Shown here piece by piece: positions 27,822 through 36,246 of a stretch of DNA of 64,000 nt. The DNA is from Trinickia fusca (GTDB taxonomy: Bacteria; Pseudomonadota; Gammaproteobacteria; Burkholderiales; Burkholderiaceae). Where the stretch lies: contig NZ_RBZV01000001.1 of NCBI RefSeq assembly GCF_003628145.1, forward strand, positions 963,558-1,027,557. The letters are read 5' to 3'. Each line of letters opens with the position of its first letter. Position 1 is the stretch's first letter. The notes under the pieces were generated by a model. The model saw only the letters and a list, made by a program, of their open reading frames with translations. It did not search any database and had not been told where the DNA came from. A program made the position numbers and the translations under genes.

Positions 27822-27863
27822 AGCGCAGATTTCGGGACTTTTCGGAGTCCCGAAATCTGCGCT
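27822..27863. promoter_or_regulatory. Perfect 17-bp-arm inverted repeat between sauS and sauR
   Basis: AGCGCAGATTTCGGGAC (27822-27838) is exactly inverted as GTCCCGAAATCTGCGCT (27847-27863), around an 8-bp spacer. It sits in the 215-bp divergent gap, 114 bp from the sauS start and 60 bp from the sauR start. Perfect arms of this length in a divergent regulator gap point to the operator of SauR, controlling both directions. A transcribed hairpin in the sauR leader is the alternative; there is no T-run to make it a terminator. Confidence 0.75.
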
Positions 27864-27923
27864 ATGAGATGCACAATGAAGGCAAAGGCACCTGCGACAC
27901 GGCCGCCATCTTCAGGAGACACG

Positions 27924-28688
27924 ATGTCGACGTCGAATCAATCCAATGCGGCGGCGGTACGAGCGTTTCGTGTGCTGGAAACGCTGGCGGAAGCCGGCCA
28001 CCCTCTATGTTTGATGGATCTCGTGAACACGCTCGGTCTGCCCAAGCAAACCGTGCATCGCATCCTCGTGCAGCTGACTGACGCGTGGCTCGTGACGCGG
28101 GGCGCCGGCGACAAGCTCTACGAGTGTTCGCCCCGCGTGCGGATGTTGGCGGTCAACGTGCTCATGCACGCCGGGCCCGCGGCAGCGCGCCATGTTTTGC
28201 TGGAGCAGCTCGTCGCGAAGATCGGCGAGACGTGCAACCTGACCATGCTGTCCGGCAACGATGTCGTCTACGTGGACCGTGTGGAGACCGAATGGCCGTT
28301 AAGGATGCATCTGCAGGCGGGATCGCATGTGCCGCTGCACTGCTCGGCAAGTGGCAAGCTGTTGGTCAGCTTCCTGCCGAAAGACCGGCGTGAACGCGTA
28401 ATCGAAACGCTGCCGCTGCGGGCCTATTCGGAGCGCACGATTACCGACCGAGAGGTGTTACGTAAGGAGCTTGCGGCAACACGCCGGCGCCGGCTCGCGA
28501 TCAACAACCAGGAGCATTTGCAAGGTTTGATCGCGATCGCGGTGCCGGTGATGCTCGATCGCAATCGGGCCTGCGCGGCGATTGCCGTGCAAGCCCCGGT
28601 CGGGCGCGTGACGCTCGACGACCTGCTCGCGTTCGTGCCCGACCTACGACATGCAGCGGATGAGACTGCGAAGACATTTCGGGAGTGA
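27924..28688 (+). CDS. sauR: IclR-family regulator of the sau operon
   Basis: A 254-aa IclR protein. The start ATG at 27924 follows AGGAGA; the ORF extends 52 codons upstream through the palindrome, which is not coding-like. The winged helix covers residues about 8-75 (LMDLVNTLGLPKQTVHRILVQL). The effector domain has GETCNLTMLSGNDVVYVDRVE, VPLHCSASGKLLV and RRLAINNQEHLQGLIAIAVPV. It is divergent from sauSTU, as in the known sauRSTU arrangement. Likely ligand: sulfoacetate or sulfoacetyl-CoA (inference). It is close in sequence to the IclR protein at 10779, so the two could cross-talk. Confidence 0.87.
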   Translation: MSTSNQSNAAAVRAFRVLETLAEAGHPLCLMDLVNTLGLPKQTVHRILVQLTDAWLVTRGAGDKLYECSPRVRMLAVNVLMHAGPAAARHVLLEQLVAKIGETCNLTMLSGNDVVYVDRVETEWPLRMHLQAGSHVPLHCSASGKLLVSFLPKDRRERVIETLPLRAYSERTITDREVLRKELAATRRRRLAINNQEHLQGLIAIAVPVMLDRNRACAAIAVQAPVGRVTLDDLLAFVPDLRHAADETAKTFRE

Positions 28689-28759
28689 GTAAGGTGCGGC
28701 TGCGGGCTTGGGTGCGCACTCGTCCTGCACGAAATATCGCCTTGGCCCCGAGCACTAGA

Positions 28760-29095
28760 TCAAGCGATTGCGAGCGTCAGATGACCGACTGGCTCGGCGG
28801 TCGGCCGCACCTTGATCTCGATGTCGTAGCCGAGACGATTCAGGCACTCCATCAGCTTGCGTTCAGAGAGATTGGTGAAGTCGCCACGCATCATCCCCGA
28901 CACCTTTGGTTGCGGGATGCCCATGCGTCGGCCGGCCTCTTCTTGGGTCAGTCCGAGACGACGCACGGCGCGGGTAATCTCGATCACTAGGCCTGACTTG
29001 ATCTTGAGCTTCTCGGCATCGCGCAGACCGAGATCGGCGAAGACGTTGCCCGAACTGGTTTCGATCTCGATGCCTTCAATCATGCGCTTTGCCAT
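28760..29095 (-). CDS. HigA-type XRE antitoxin (partner toxin truncated)
   Basis: A 111-aa protein with a C-terminal helix-turn-helix of the HTH_37 type: RRLGLTQEEAGRRMGIPQPKVSG at residues about 46-68, then SERKLMECLNRLGYDIEIKV. The N-terminal part (IEIETSSGNVFADLGLRDAEKLKIKS) is typical of antitoxins paired with Gp49/HigB-like toxins. In these modules the toxin gene comes first and overlaps the antitoxin start, as its remnant does here. The antitoxin appears intact and may still repress its own promoter or act on a related toxin elsewhere. Confidence 0.8.
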   Translation of the reverse strand: MAKRMIEGIEIETSSGNVFADLGLRDAEKLKIKSGLVIEITRAVRRLGLTQEEAGRRMGIPQPKVSGMMRGDFTNLSERKLMECLNRLGYDIEIKVRPTAEPVGHLTLAIA

Positions 29096-29222
29096 GTCGT
29101 AGCTCCTTTGCCAGCGCCTCGGCGACCTTCAGCCTGGCGCGAATGATGTCCATGTCCTCTTTCGGCGTGGCGATCCCGCTCTTGCAACTGGGCGCCCGCT
29201 GGCAGCCAAACGGATGGAAAGG
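29076..29222 (-). pseudogene. Truncated HigB/Gp49-like toxin remnant
   Basis: A 48-codon frame ends inside the antitoxin gene with a 20-bp overlap. Its reading KSGIATPKEDMDIIRARLKV followed by AEALAKEL is the characteristic C-terminus of HigB/RelE-like Gp49 toxins. Upstream the frame is closed by TGA, and only a blurred, possibly frameshifted stretch of toxin-like sequence is seen to about 29270. A full toxin is about 110-120 residues, so more than half is gone, including the N-terminal core. No start codon or ribosome-binding site was found for the remnant. It should be inactive. Confidence 0.6.
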
Positions 29223-29290
29223 TCAAAAAGCTGCACCTCATCCGTGCAGAGAATCCTACTGGCGGACTATACGTCGTGCCCCTAAGGCGT

Positions 29291-29317
29291 AAAAAAACCC
29301 GCCCAAACGGGCGGGTT
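29291..29317 (-). terminator. Intrinsic terminator after guaA
   Basis: Arms CCCGCCC (29298-29304) and GGGCGGG (29309-29315), around a four-base loop and extended by A-T pairs, are followed on the minus strand by seven Us (A29291-29297 on the plus strand). It lies 56 bp beyond the guaA stop and ends the guaBA transcript before the antitoxin region. Confidence 0.85.
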
Positions 29318-29372
29318 CCGAGTCCTACGTCGCCGCGTCACCAACCGGCGAACCGACGCAAAGCCTCCACAA

Positions 29373-30956
29373 TCACTCCCACTCAATCGTCGCAGGCGGC
29401 TTCCCTGAGATGTCGTAAACAACCCGATTGATCCCCCGCACCTCATTAATGATGCGGTTCGACACTTGCCCAAGCAGCTCATGCGGCAGATGCGCCCAAT
29501 GCGCGGTCATGAAGTCGAGCGTCTGCACGGCACGCAGCGCGACGACATATTCATACGTCCGCCCATCCCCCATCACCCCAACGCTCTTGACCGGCAGAAA
29601 CACGGCAAACGCCTGGCTCGTGAGGTCGTACCACGACTTGCCCGTTTCCTTGTCGATCGTGTTGCGCAGCGTCTCGATGAAGATCGCGTCGGCACGGCGC
29701 AGCAGATCCGCAAAGTCGCGACGCACTTCGCCGAGAATCCGCACGCCAAGGCCCGGCCCCGGGAACGGGTGACGATAAACCATGGCATGCGGCAGACCCA
29801 GCTTCACGCCGAGCTCGCGCACTTCGTCCTTGAACAACTCGCGCAGCGGCTCGAGCAGCTTCAGGTTCATCGTCTCGGGCAGGCCACCCACGTTGTGGTG
29901 GCTCTTGATCGTGTGCGTGCCCTTCTTGCCCTTGCCGGCCGATTCGATCACGTCGGGATAGATCGTGCCCTGTGCGAGCCACTTCGCGTCGGTCAGCTTG
30001 GCCGACTCTGCCTGGAACACCTCGACGAACTCGGCGCCGATGATCTTGCGCTTCTGCTCAGGATCGGTCACGCCCGCGAGCTTCGACAGGAACGCCTCGC
30101 TGGCATCGACGTGGATCACGCGCACGCCGAGGTGATCGGCGAACGTCGCCATCACCTGCTCCGCTTCGTTCAGACGCAGCAGGCCGTGGTCGACGAACAC
30201 GCACGTGAGCTGATCGCCGATCGCGCGATGCAGCAGCGCCGCGGCCACCGACGAATCGACCCCGCCCGACAGGCCCAGAATCACGTGCTCACTGCCCACT
30301 TGCTCGCGAATCTTCTCGACTGCCTCGTCGATGTAGTGCCCCATCTCCCAGTCGGCCTTCGCGCCGCAGATCTGCAGTACGAAGCGCTCGAGCATCGCGC
30401 GGCCTTGCACCGTGTGCGTGACTTCCGGGTGCCATTGGATGCCGTAGAAGTGACGCGTTTCGTCGGCCATCGCCGCGATCGGACACGACTCGGTCGACGC
30501 CATCAGCGTGAAGCCTTCCGGCATCTGTGTGACCTTGTCGCCGTGGCTCATCCACACCTTCAACATGCCGTGGCCTTCGGCCGTGTGGAAATCCTCGATG
30601 CCCTCGAGCAGGCTCGTGTGATTGCGCGCACGTACCTCGGCGTAGCCGAACTCGCGCAGGTGGCCGATGTCCACCTTGCCGCCGAGCTGCTCAGCCATCG
30701 TCTGCATGCCGTAGCAAATGCCGAGCACGGGCACGCCCAGCTCGAACACGGCCTGCGGTGCGCGCGGCGTATCGGACTCCGTGACCGAGCTGGGCCCGCC
30801 GGAAAGAATCACGCCCTTCGGCGCGAATTCGCGGATGAATGCGTCGTCGACGTCGTACGGATGGATTTCCGAATAGATATGCGCTTCGCGGACACGGCGC
30901 GCGATCAATTGGGTGACTTGCGAACCGAAGTCGAGAATCAGGATCTTGTCATGCAT
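29373..30956 (-). CDS. guaA: GMP synthase (glutamine-hydrolysing)
   Basis: A 527-aa cytoplasmic enzyme making GMP from XMP, glutamine and ATP, the last step of guanylate synthesis. The start [13 protein letters not shown] at 30956 is chosen over a longer frame. The N-terminal class I glutamine amidotransferase has the nucleophile in [20 protein letters not shown] and the catalytic His/Glu pair in [11 protein letters not shown]. The ATP-pyrophosphatase domain starts with the P-loop [19 protein letters not shown] (near 235). The C-terminal dimerisation domain ends in KPPATIEWE, as usual. It lies 225 bp downstream of guaB on the same strand and ends at an intrinsic terminator. Confidence 0.97.
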   Translation of the reverse strand: MHDKILILDFGSQVTQLIARRVREAHIYSEIHPYDVDDAFIREFAPKGVILSGGPSSVTESDTPRAPQAVFELGVPVLGICYGMQTMAEQLGGKVDIGHLREFGYAEVRARNHTSLLEGIEDFHTAEGHGMLKVWMSHGDKVTQMPEGFTLMASTESCPIAAMADETRHFYGIQWHPEVTHTVQGRAMLERFVLQICGAKADWEMGHYIDEAVEKIREQVGSEHVILGLSGGVDSSVAAALLHRAIGDQLTCVFVDHGLLRLNEAEQVMATFADHLGVRVIHVDASEAFLSKLAGVTDPEQKRKIIGAEFVEVFQAESAKLTDAKWLAQGTIYPDVIESAGKGKKGTHTIKSHHNVGGLPETMNLKLLEPLRELFKDEVRELGVKLGLPHAMVYRHPFPGPGLGVRILGEVRRDFADLLRRADAIFIETLRNTIDKETGKSWYDLTSQAFAVFLPVKSVGVMGDGRTYEYVVALRAVQTLDFMTAHWAHLPHELLGQVSNRIINEVRGINRVVYDISGKPPATIEWE

Positions 30957-31181
30957 GGCAGGGGACGGATCGGTAGTGAACGAATACAAAAAGCAGCGCT
31001 CGATGCGCTGCGTGAAATCGACCGGTGGGCAGCGTCATCGAGGCCTTGCCGCGCCACGGCATGCGGACACACTGCGGCGGGATGGTCGGCGTAGCGGCGG
31101 ATGCGTTGCACCTCAGCCATGAAGCGATGAGCCCGCCAGGTAATGCGGCCGATGACATCGGTGTCATCGGCCGATCGCCTG

Positions 31182-32642
31182 TCAGTCCACGTGATAGTTC
31201 GGCGCTTCCTTCGTGATTTGCACGTCGTGCACGTGCGATTCACGCATGCCAGCCGCCGTGATTTGGACGAACTGCGCCTTCTCGTGCATCTCGGCGATCG
31301 TGCGGCAACCGCAGTAGCCCATGCTCGCGCGCACACCGCCGATCAGCTGGAACAGGATCGCGTTGACCGAGCCCTTATAGGCCACGCGGCCTTCGATGCC
31401 TTCCGGCACGAGCTTGTCGATGTTGGCCGAGTTGTCCTGGAAGTAGCGGTCCGCCGCGCCGTCCTTCATCGCGCCGACCGAACCCATGCCGCGGTACGAC
31501 TTGTACTGACGCCCTTGGTAAAGGAACACGTCGCCCGGCGCTTCCTCGGTGCCGGCGAACATGCTGCCCATCATCACGGCATTCGCGCCGGCCGCCAGCG
31601 CCTTGCTGACGTCGCCCGAATAGCGCACGCCACCGTCGGCGATCGCGGGCACGCCCGTGCCCTTCAGCGCTTCCGCGACGTTGGCGATGGCGGTGATCTG
31701 CGGTACGCCGACGCCCGCGACGATACGCGTCGTGCAGATCGAGCCGGGGCCGATGCCGACCTTCACCGCGTCGGCACCATATTCGACGAGCGCGCGTGCT
31801 GCGTCAGCCGTTGCGATGTTGCCGCCGATCACTTCGATGTGCGGGTAATTCGTCTTGACCCAGCGCACGCGCTCGAGCACGCCCTTGCTGTGGCCATGCG
31901 CCGTATCGACGACGATGACGTCGACGCCGGCTTGCGCGAGCAGTTCGACACGCTCTTCGTTGTCAGGGCCGACGCCGACCGCCGCCCCTGCGCGCAGCTT
32001 GCCGTGCTCGTCCTTGCAAGCGTCCGGGTGCTCGGTCTGCTTCGTGATGTCCTTGACGGTCATGAGGCCACGCAGTTCGAACGCGTCGTTGACGACGAGC
32101 ACGCGCTCGAGGCGGTGGCTGTGCATGAGCGCCTTCGCTTCGGCGAGCGGCGTGCCTTCCTTGACCGTCACGAGCCGTTCGCGCGGCGTCATGATCGTGC
32201 GCACGGGTTCATCGAGACGCGTTTCGAAGCGCAGATCGCGGTTCGTCACGATACCGATCAGTTGCGCGCCTTCGACGACGGGGAACCCGGAAATGCCATG
32301 CTGCTGCGACAGCGCGATCACGTCGCGCACTTTCATCTGCGGCGGCACGGTGATCGGATCGCGAACGACACCCGACTCGAAGCGCTTCACCTTCGCGACT
32401 TCGCGGGCCTGCTCGGCCGCCGTCAGGTTCTTGTGAATGATGCCGACGCCGCCTTGCTGCGCCATCGCAATCGCGAGCCGGGCTTCCGTGACCGTGTCCA
32501 TCGCGGCCGACACGAGCGGCATGTTCAAGGCGATGTTGCGGGTCAGGTGGGTCTTGAGGCTGGTGTCGCGCGGCAGAACGTCGGAGAAAGCCGGGACGAG
32601 GAGCACGTCATCGAACGTGAGTGCTTTTTGGATCAGACGCAT
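31182..32642 (-). CDS. guaB: Inosine-5'-monophosphate dehydrogenase
   Basis: A 486-aa enzyme oxidising IMP to XMP with NAD+, the committed step to GMP. The TIM barrel carries the nucleophilic Cys in [21 protein letters not shown] (near 305) and the mobile-flap region [10 protein letters not shown]. Two CBS domains are inserted at residues about 95-205 ([10 protein letters not shown] and [18 protein letters not shown]). It has full family length. It precedes guaA in the usual guaBA order, and a near-consensus promoter lies just upstream. Confidence 0.97.
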   Translation of the reverse strand: MRLIQKALTFDDVLLVPAFSDVLPRDTSLKTHLTRNIALNMPLVSAAMDTVTEARLAIAMAQQGGVGIIHKNLTAAEQAREVAKVKRFESGVVRDPITVPPQMKVRDVIALSQQHGISGFPVVEGAQLIGIVTNRDLRFETRLDEPVRTIMTPRERLVTVKEGTPLAEAKALMHSHRLERVLVVNDAFELRGLMTVKDITKQTEHPDACKDEHGKLRAGAAVGVGPDNEERVELLAQAGVDVIVVDTAHGHSKGVLERVRWVKTNYPHIEVIGGNIATADAARALVEYGADAVKVGIGPGSICTTRIVAGVGVPQITAIANVAEALKGTGVPAIADGGVRYSGDVSKALAAGANAVMMGSMFAGTEEAPGDVFLYQGRQYKSYRGMGSVGAMKDGAADRYFQDNSANIDKLVPEGIEGRVAYKGSVNAILFQLIGGVRASMGYCGCRTIAEMHEKAQFVQITAAGMRESHVHDVQITKEAPNYHVD

Positions 32643-32668
32643 GGCAAATCCTATAGGCGCAAAAGCGA

Positions 32669-32698
32669 ATTATACGCGATACCTCCCTGCTTTTTCAC
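32669..32698 (-). promoter_or_regulatory. guaB promoter
   Basis: On the minus strand a perfect TATAAT (32669-32674) lies 27 bp before the guaB ATG. A weak -35, GTGAAA (32693-32698), sits 18 bp upstream of it. The leader would be about 20 nt. The rest of the 273-bp gap to the divergent transporter gene shows no other clear element. Confidence 0.6.
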
Positions 32699-32915
32699 TG
32701 TGCGAACAGCAAGTTAGCGAATTTCTTCGAGCCGGATCGGGATCGATTTCGCTTTTCGGTTCGTCTTGCGTTCGATCGTGTTTCGTTTGCCGGGCGCGCG
32801 CGTCGCGAAACGACTGACGATAGCGTCATGCCCCCCAGGTGCAGAATCGAACAAGACGGGCCGTCTGCCAAACGCGTAAGCTGCGCGCCATGAAACTCAT
32901 CGACAGGAGGTCGTC

Positions 32916-33902
32916 ATGCGGCGCGGGGTGATGTACGGAATGATGGCAGGTGCACTCTGGGGCACGGTCTTTCTGGTGCCGCGGCTACTGCCCGATTTCG
33001 CCCCCGGACGGATCGCCGCGGGGCGCTGCATGATGTACGGCCTCGTCTCGCTGGCCGCCGCGCTGCCGATCGCGCGCCGCCTTTGGGCGAAACTCACCCG
33101 TGCCGACCTGGTGGCGCTCGCCAGCCTCGCACTCGTCGGCAATGTCGTCTACTACCTGTTCCTGACCGCGGCCGTGCACCGTGTAGGCATCGGCCCGACT
33201 TCGCTGATCGTCGGCGTGCTGCCCGTCACCGTCACGCTGGCCGGCCGGCGCGATCACGGCGCCGTGCCGCTGCGTCGGCTCGTCTGGCCGCTACTGCTCG
33301 TCGTCGCGGGCATCGTCTGCATCAACGTCGACGTCTTCGCAGGCGGGGCCGGCACGACTGCCGCGGCCGACGGCGTGCTCGGCAAGAGCATCGGCGTCGC
33401 CTGCGCGCTCGGCGCCCTCGCGACCTGGACCTGGTTCGCGGTCGAAAACGCGCGCTTTCTGCACCGCAACGCCCACTTCGACGGCAACGAGTGGTCCGTG
33501 CTGCTCGGCATCGTGACGGGCGCGCTCGGCGCCGGGCTGTGGCTCGCCACGTCCGCGCTGCCGGCGGGCATGGCCGATGCGGCGCCGCAGGCCGACGCAC
33601 GATGGCATGTGTTCTGGCTGCTGAATGTGGGGCTCGCCGTGGGCGCGTCGTGGCTCGGCAACGGCCTCTGGAATGCAGCGTCGAAACGGCTGCCGCTCAC
33701 GCTGTCGGGCCAGATGATCGTCTTCGAAACGCTGTTCGCCCTGCTCTATGGCTTCATCTACGATGCGCGCCTGCCGCGCCCGCTCGAGGCCGCGGCAATC
33801 ATGCTGCTCGTGGCGGGCGTGATGTGGTCGGTGCAGCGCCACAGCGGCGTGCGGATCGAAGCGCCGGCCCTCGATACGAGCACCGGGACACCCGCGCACT
33901 GA
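32916..33902 (+). CDS. DMT-superfamily (EamA) transporter
   Basis: A 328-aa inner-membrane protein with about ten hydrophobic segments in two EamA halves. The N-terminus MRRGVMYGMMAGALWGTVFLVPRLLP shows the usual tryptophan-glycine first helix. GACAGGAGGT precedes the ATG. The family exports amino acids, metabolites or drugs; no substrate can be read from the sequence. It is divergent from guaBA and convergent with rnfH. It appears single and not part of an operon. Confidence 0.8.
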   Translation: MRRGVMYGMMAGALWGTVFLVPRLLPDFAPGRIAAGRCMMYGLVSLAAALPIARRLWAKLTRADLVALASLALVGNVVYYLFLTAAVHRVGIGPTSLIVGVLPVTVTLAGRRDHGAVPLRRLVWPLLLVVAGIVCINVDVFAGGAGTTAAADGVLGKSIGVACALGALATWTWFAVENARFLHRNAHFDGNEWSVLLGIVTGALGAGLWLATSALPAGMADAAPQADARWHVFWLLNVGLAVGASWLGNGLWNAASKRLPLTLSGQMIVFETLFALLYGFIYDARLPRPLEAAAIMLLVAGVMWSVQRHSGVRIEAPALDTSTGTPAH

Positions 33903-33950
33903 CCCGAACGGCGGCGGCACGGTGCACCGAGACCGCACCCCGGCGTCAGC

Positions 33951-34286
33951 CTAGCGGCGCGAGTCCTTGTGCTGCCATCGGCGCCCTTCGACCGATCCCT
34001 CGCGGCGCGTTTTCTGGACCCGGCGCTGACGCGCGAGCTTCGGATCGACGATCAACGGCCGATAGATCTCCACGCGATCGTGGTCCGCCAGCGGCGCCTC
34101 GAGCGGTTGCAGCTTGCCGAACACGCCGACTTTGGCCGTGGTCAGATCGATCTCGGGATGGCGCTCGACGATGCCGCTCGCTTCGATCGCCTGACGCACG
34201 GTCGTGCCTGCCGGCACGCTCAACGCGATCAGCGTCTGCGCACCGGGCAGCGCGTAGCAGACTTCGATGGACAGTTGCGTGTTCAT
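33951..34286 (-). CDS. rnfH: RnfH family protein
   Basis: A 111-aa member of the RnfH/UPF0125 ubiquitin-like-fold family. Typical features are IEVCYALPGAQTLIALSVPAG, then VRQAIEASGIVERHPEIDL, VGVFGKLQPLEAPLADHDRVEIYRPL and a basic C-terminal tail. The biochemical role is unsettled. It overlaps the ratA stop by 4 bp, and rnfH next to ratA and smpB is a widely conserved arrangement in proteobacteria, so co-expression with ratA is expected. Confidence 0.88.
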   Translation of the reverse strand: MNTQLSIEVCYALPGAQTLIALSVPAGTTVRQAIEASGIVERHPEIDLTTAKVGVFGKLQPLEAPLADHDRVEIYRPLIVDPKLARQRRVQKTRREGSVEGRRWQHKDSRR

Positions 34287-34720
34287 GGGCGACCGTAGCG
34301 CTCGTCGGCGCGTTTGACGAACGATTCGACGAAGGTATTGGCGATGTGACTGAATACCGGCCCGATGATCTTCTCGAGGATCACGCTCGAAAATTCGTAG
34401 TGCAGCGCGAATTCGATCTTGCAGGCATCGGTACGCAGCGGCGTGAAACGCCAGAAGCCCGTGAACTTGCGAAACGGGCCGTCGGCGAATTGCATATCGA
34501 TGCGCGTGGGCCGCTCATGCGTGTTGTGCGTGGCGAAGTGCTGCTTGATACCCTTGAAGTTGATGTCGATCCGCGCTTCCATGCCGTGCTCGTCTTGCCG
34601 GCGGACTTCGACGCCCCCGCACCAGGGCAGGAAGTTCGGGTAATCGGCCACGTCGTTGACGAGGTCGAACATGCGTTCCGCAGAGTGACGGATCAATACG
34701 GTTTTCTGGACATCTGCCAT
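34283..34720 (-). CDS. ratA: RatA/Coq10-like START-domain protein
   Basis: A 145-aa SRPBCC/START-fold protein, MADVQKTVLIRHSAERMFDL at the start, then DVADYPNFLPWCGGVEV and GPFRKFTGFWRFTPL. The start at MADVQK (34720) replaces a longer frame that has seven extra residues. Homologues are described as RatA, a ribosome-association toxin in E. coli, and as ubiquinone-binding Coq10-like proteins in mitochondria; which applies here is unknown. It forms a coupled pair with rnfH and is divergent from smpB across a short palindrome. Confidence 0.88.
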   Translation of the reverse strand: MADVQKTVLIRHSAERMFDLVNDVADYPNFLPWCGGVEVRRQDEHGMEARIDINFKGIKQHFATHNTHERPTRIDMQFADGPFRKFTGFWRFTPLRTDACKIEFALHYEFSSVILEKIIGPVFSHIANTFVESFVKRADERYGRP

Positions 34721-34782
34721 AAATTGCACTGCACGCGGCAAAAGTGGGCGAGCATGGCGGGCTCAATCGGCGCCGCTTTGCT

Positions 34783-34798
34783 AAAATCGCGATTTTAA
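34783..34798. promoter_or_regulatory. 16-bp perfect palindrome in the ratA-smpB divergent gap
   Basis: TAAAATCGCGATTTTA (34783-34798) is self-complementary. It lies 22 bp before the smpB start and 63 bp before ratA. It contains a TAAAAT that could serve as a -10 box on either strand. It may be an overlapping divergent promoter or an operator. Confidence 0.5.
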
Positions 34799-34820
34799 AC
34801 GAGTTGGACGCCGTCCATTC

Positions 34821-35267
34821 ATGAGCATCATCGATAACAGAAAAGCATTCTTCGATTACTTCATCGAAGAGCGCTACGAAGCAGGGCTCGTGCTCGAGGG
34901 ATGGGAGGTCAAAGCCCTGCGTGCCGGGCGCGGCCAGATCAAGGAAGGCTACGTCATCATTCGCGACGCCGAGCTCTTTTTGATCGGTGCGCACATCAGC
35001 CCGTTGCCCGAAGCGTCGACGCACGTGACGCCCGACCCTGTCCGCACGCGCAAGCTGCTGCTGCACGCCGAAGAGATCAAGAAACTGATCGGCAAGGTCG
35101 AGCAGCGCGGCTATACGCTCGTGCCGCTGAACTTCCACTACAAGGGCGGCCGCGTCAAATGCGAGGTCGGCCTCGCCAAAGGTAAGAAGCAGCACGACAA
35201 GCGCGAGACCGAGAAGAAGCGCGACTGGGAACGCGAAAAGGCCCGCATCATGCGCACGGCGGGCTGA
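34821..35267 (+). CDS. smpB: SsrA-binding protein SmpB
   Basis: A 148-aa tmRNA-binding protein needed for trans-translation. The start [23 protein letters not shown] is typical, with [19 protein letters not shown] of the OB-fold. The C-terminal [24 protein letters not shown] tail, which enters the ribosome A site and decoding centre, is complete. Family length is normal. No tmRNA gene (ssrA) was recognised nearby. It is convergent with qmcA. Confidence 0.96.
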   Translation: MSIIDNRKAFFDYFIEERYEAGLVLEGWEVKALRAGRGQIKEGYVIIRDAELFLIGAHISPLPEASTHVTPDPVRTRKLLLHAEEIKKLIGKVEQRGYTLVPLNFHYKGGRVKCEVGLAKGKKQHDKRETEKKRDWEREKARIMRTAG

Positions 35268-35303
35268 CGGCCCGCCTCCCCTTCGAGCCGCCGCGCGCCC
35301 GCT

Positions 35304-36242
35304 TCAGCGGAGCTCGCCCGCCTGCGCGCTCTTGCCGCGGCTCACGATCGTCAGCGCCGAGGCAATCATGGTGCTGAGGTCCGAGAGATTGCCGGGCACG
35401 ATCAGCGTATTGCCGGTCTTCGCGAGATTTCCGAACGCGTTGACGTACTGCTCTGCCACCTTCAGGTTCACCGCATCCATGCCGCCCGTCGATTGAATTG
35501 CGTTGGCGATCTTCTGGATCGCCTGCGCATTCGCTTCGGCCACGGCCAGAATCGCGGCGGCCTGCCCCTGCGCCTGGTTGATCGCGGCCTGCCGCTCGCC
35601 TTCGGATTTCTGAATGGAGGCCTCGCGCCCGCCTGAGGCGATGTTGATCTGCTCCTGCTTGCGCCCTTCAGACGCCGCGATCAGGGCTCGCTTCTCACGC
35701 TCGGCCGTGATCTGCGCCTGCATCGCATGCAGGATCTCCTTCGGCGGCGTCAGGTCCTTGATCTCGTAACGCAGAACTTTGACGCCCCAATTCGAGGCGG
35801 CCTCGTCGAGCGCCGAGACGACACTCTGATTGATGAGATCACGCTCTTCGAACGTCTTGTCGAGTTCGAGCTTGCCGATCACGGAGCGCAGCGTCGTCTG
35901 CGACAGCTGCGTGATCGCGAAAACGAAGTTGCTCGAGCCGTACGACGCCTTCATCGGGTCCGTCACCTGGAAGTACAGCACGCCGTCGACTTGCAGCTGC
36001 GTGTTGTCGCGCGTGATGCAGATCTGCGCCGGCACATCGAGTGGAATCTCCTTCAGCACGTGACGATAAGCGACGCGATCGACGAACGGCAGCACGATGT
36101 TCAAGCCCGGCGCCAGCGTGGCGTGATAGCGGCCGAAACGTTCGACGACCCACGCATGCTGCTGCGGCACGATCTTGACCGTCTTCGCCGCGATGACGAT
36201 GACGATCACGAGCAGCACTAGCCCGACGATGGACAAATCCAT
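35304..36242 (-). CDS. qmcA: SPFH/stomatin-like protein (QmcA type)
   Basis: A 312-aa membrane-anchored SPFH protein. An N-terminal membrane helix (VGLVLLVIVIVIAAKTV) is followed by the stomatin domain (VVERFGRYHATLAPGLNIVLPFVD). An Ala/Glu-rich coiled coil covers residues about 185-260 (ITAEREKRALIAASEGRKQ). It probably scaffolds membrane microdomains and supports protease control. The upstream nfeD gene, only 4 bp away, is the classic partner of these slipins. Confidence 0.9.
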   Translation of the reverse strand: MDLSIVGLVLLVIVIVIAAKTVKIVPQQHAWVVERFGRYHATLAPGLNIVLPFVDRVAYRHVLKEIPLDVPAQICITRDNTQLQVDGVLYFQVTDPMKASYGSSNFVFAITQLSQTTLRSVIGKLELDKTFEERDLINQSVVSALDEAASNWGVKVLRYEIKDLTPPKEILHAMQAQITAEREKRALIAASEGRKQEQINIASGGREASIQKSEGERQAAINQAQGQAAAILAVAEANAQAIQKIANAIQSTGGMDAVNLKVAEQYVNAFGNLAKTGNTLIVPGNLSDLSTMIASALTIVSRGKSAQAGELR

Positions 36243-36246
36243 GAGT

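Noticed and set aside
29223-29290. Possible short plus-strand frame reading KVKKLHLIRAENPTGG
   Set aside because: No start, no ribosome-binding site and no known family; it lies in the degraded toxin region.
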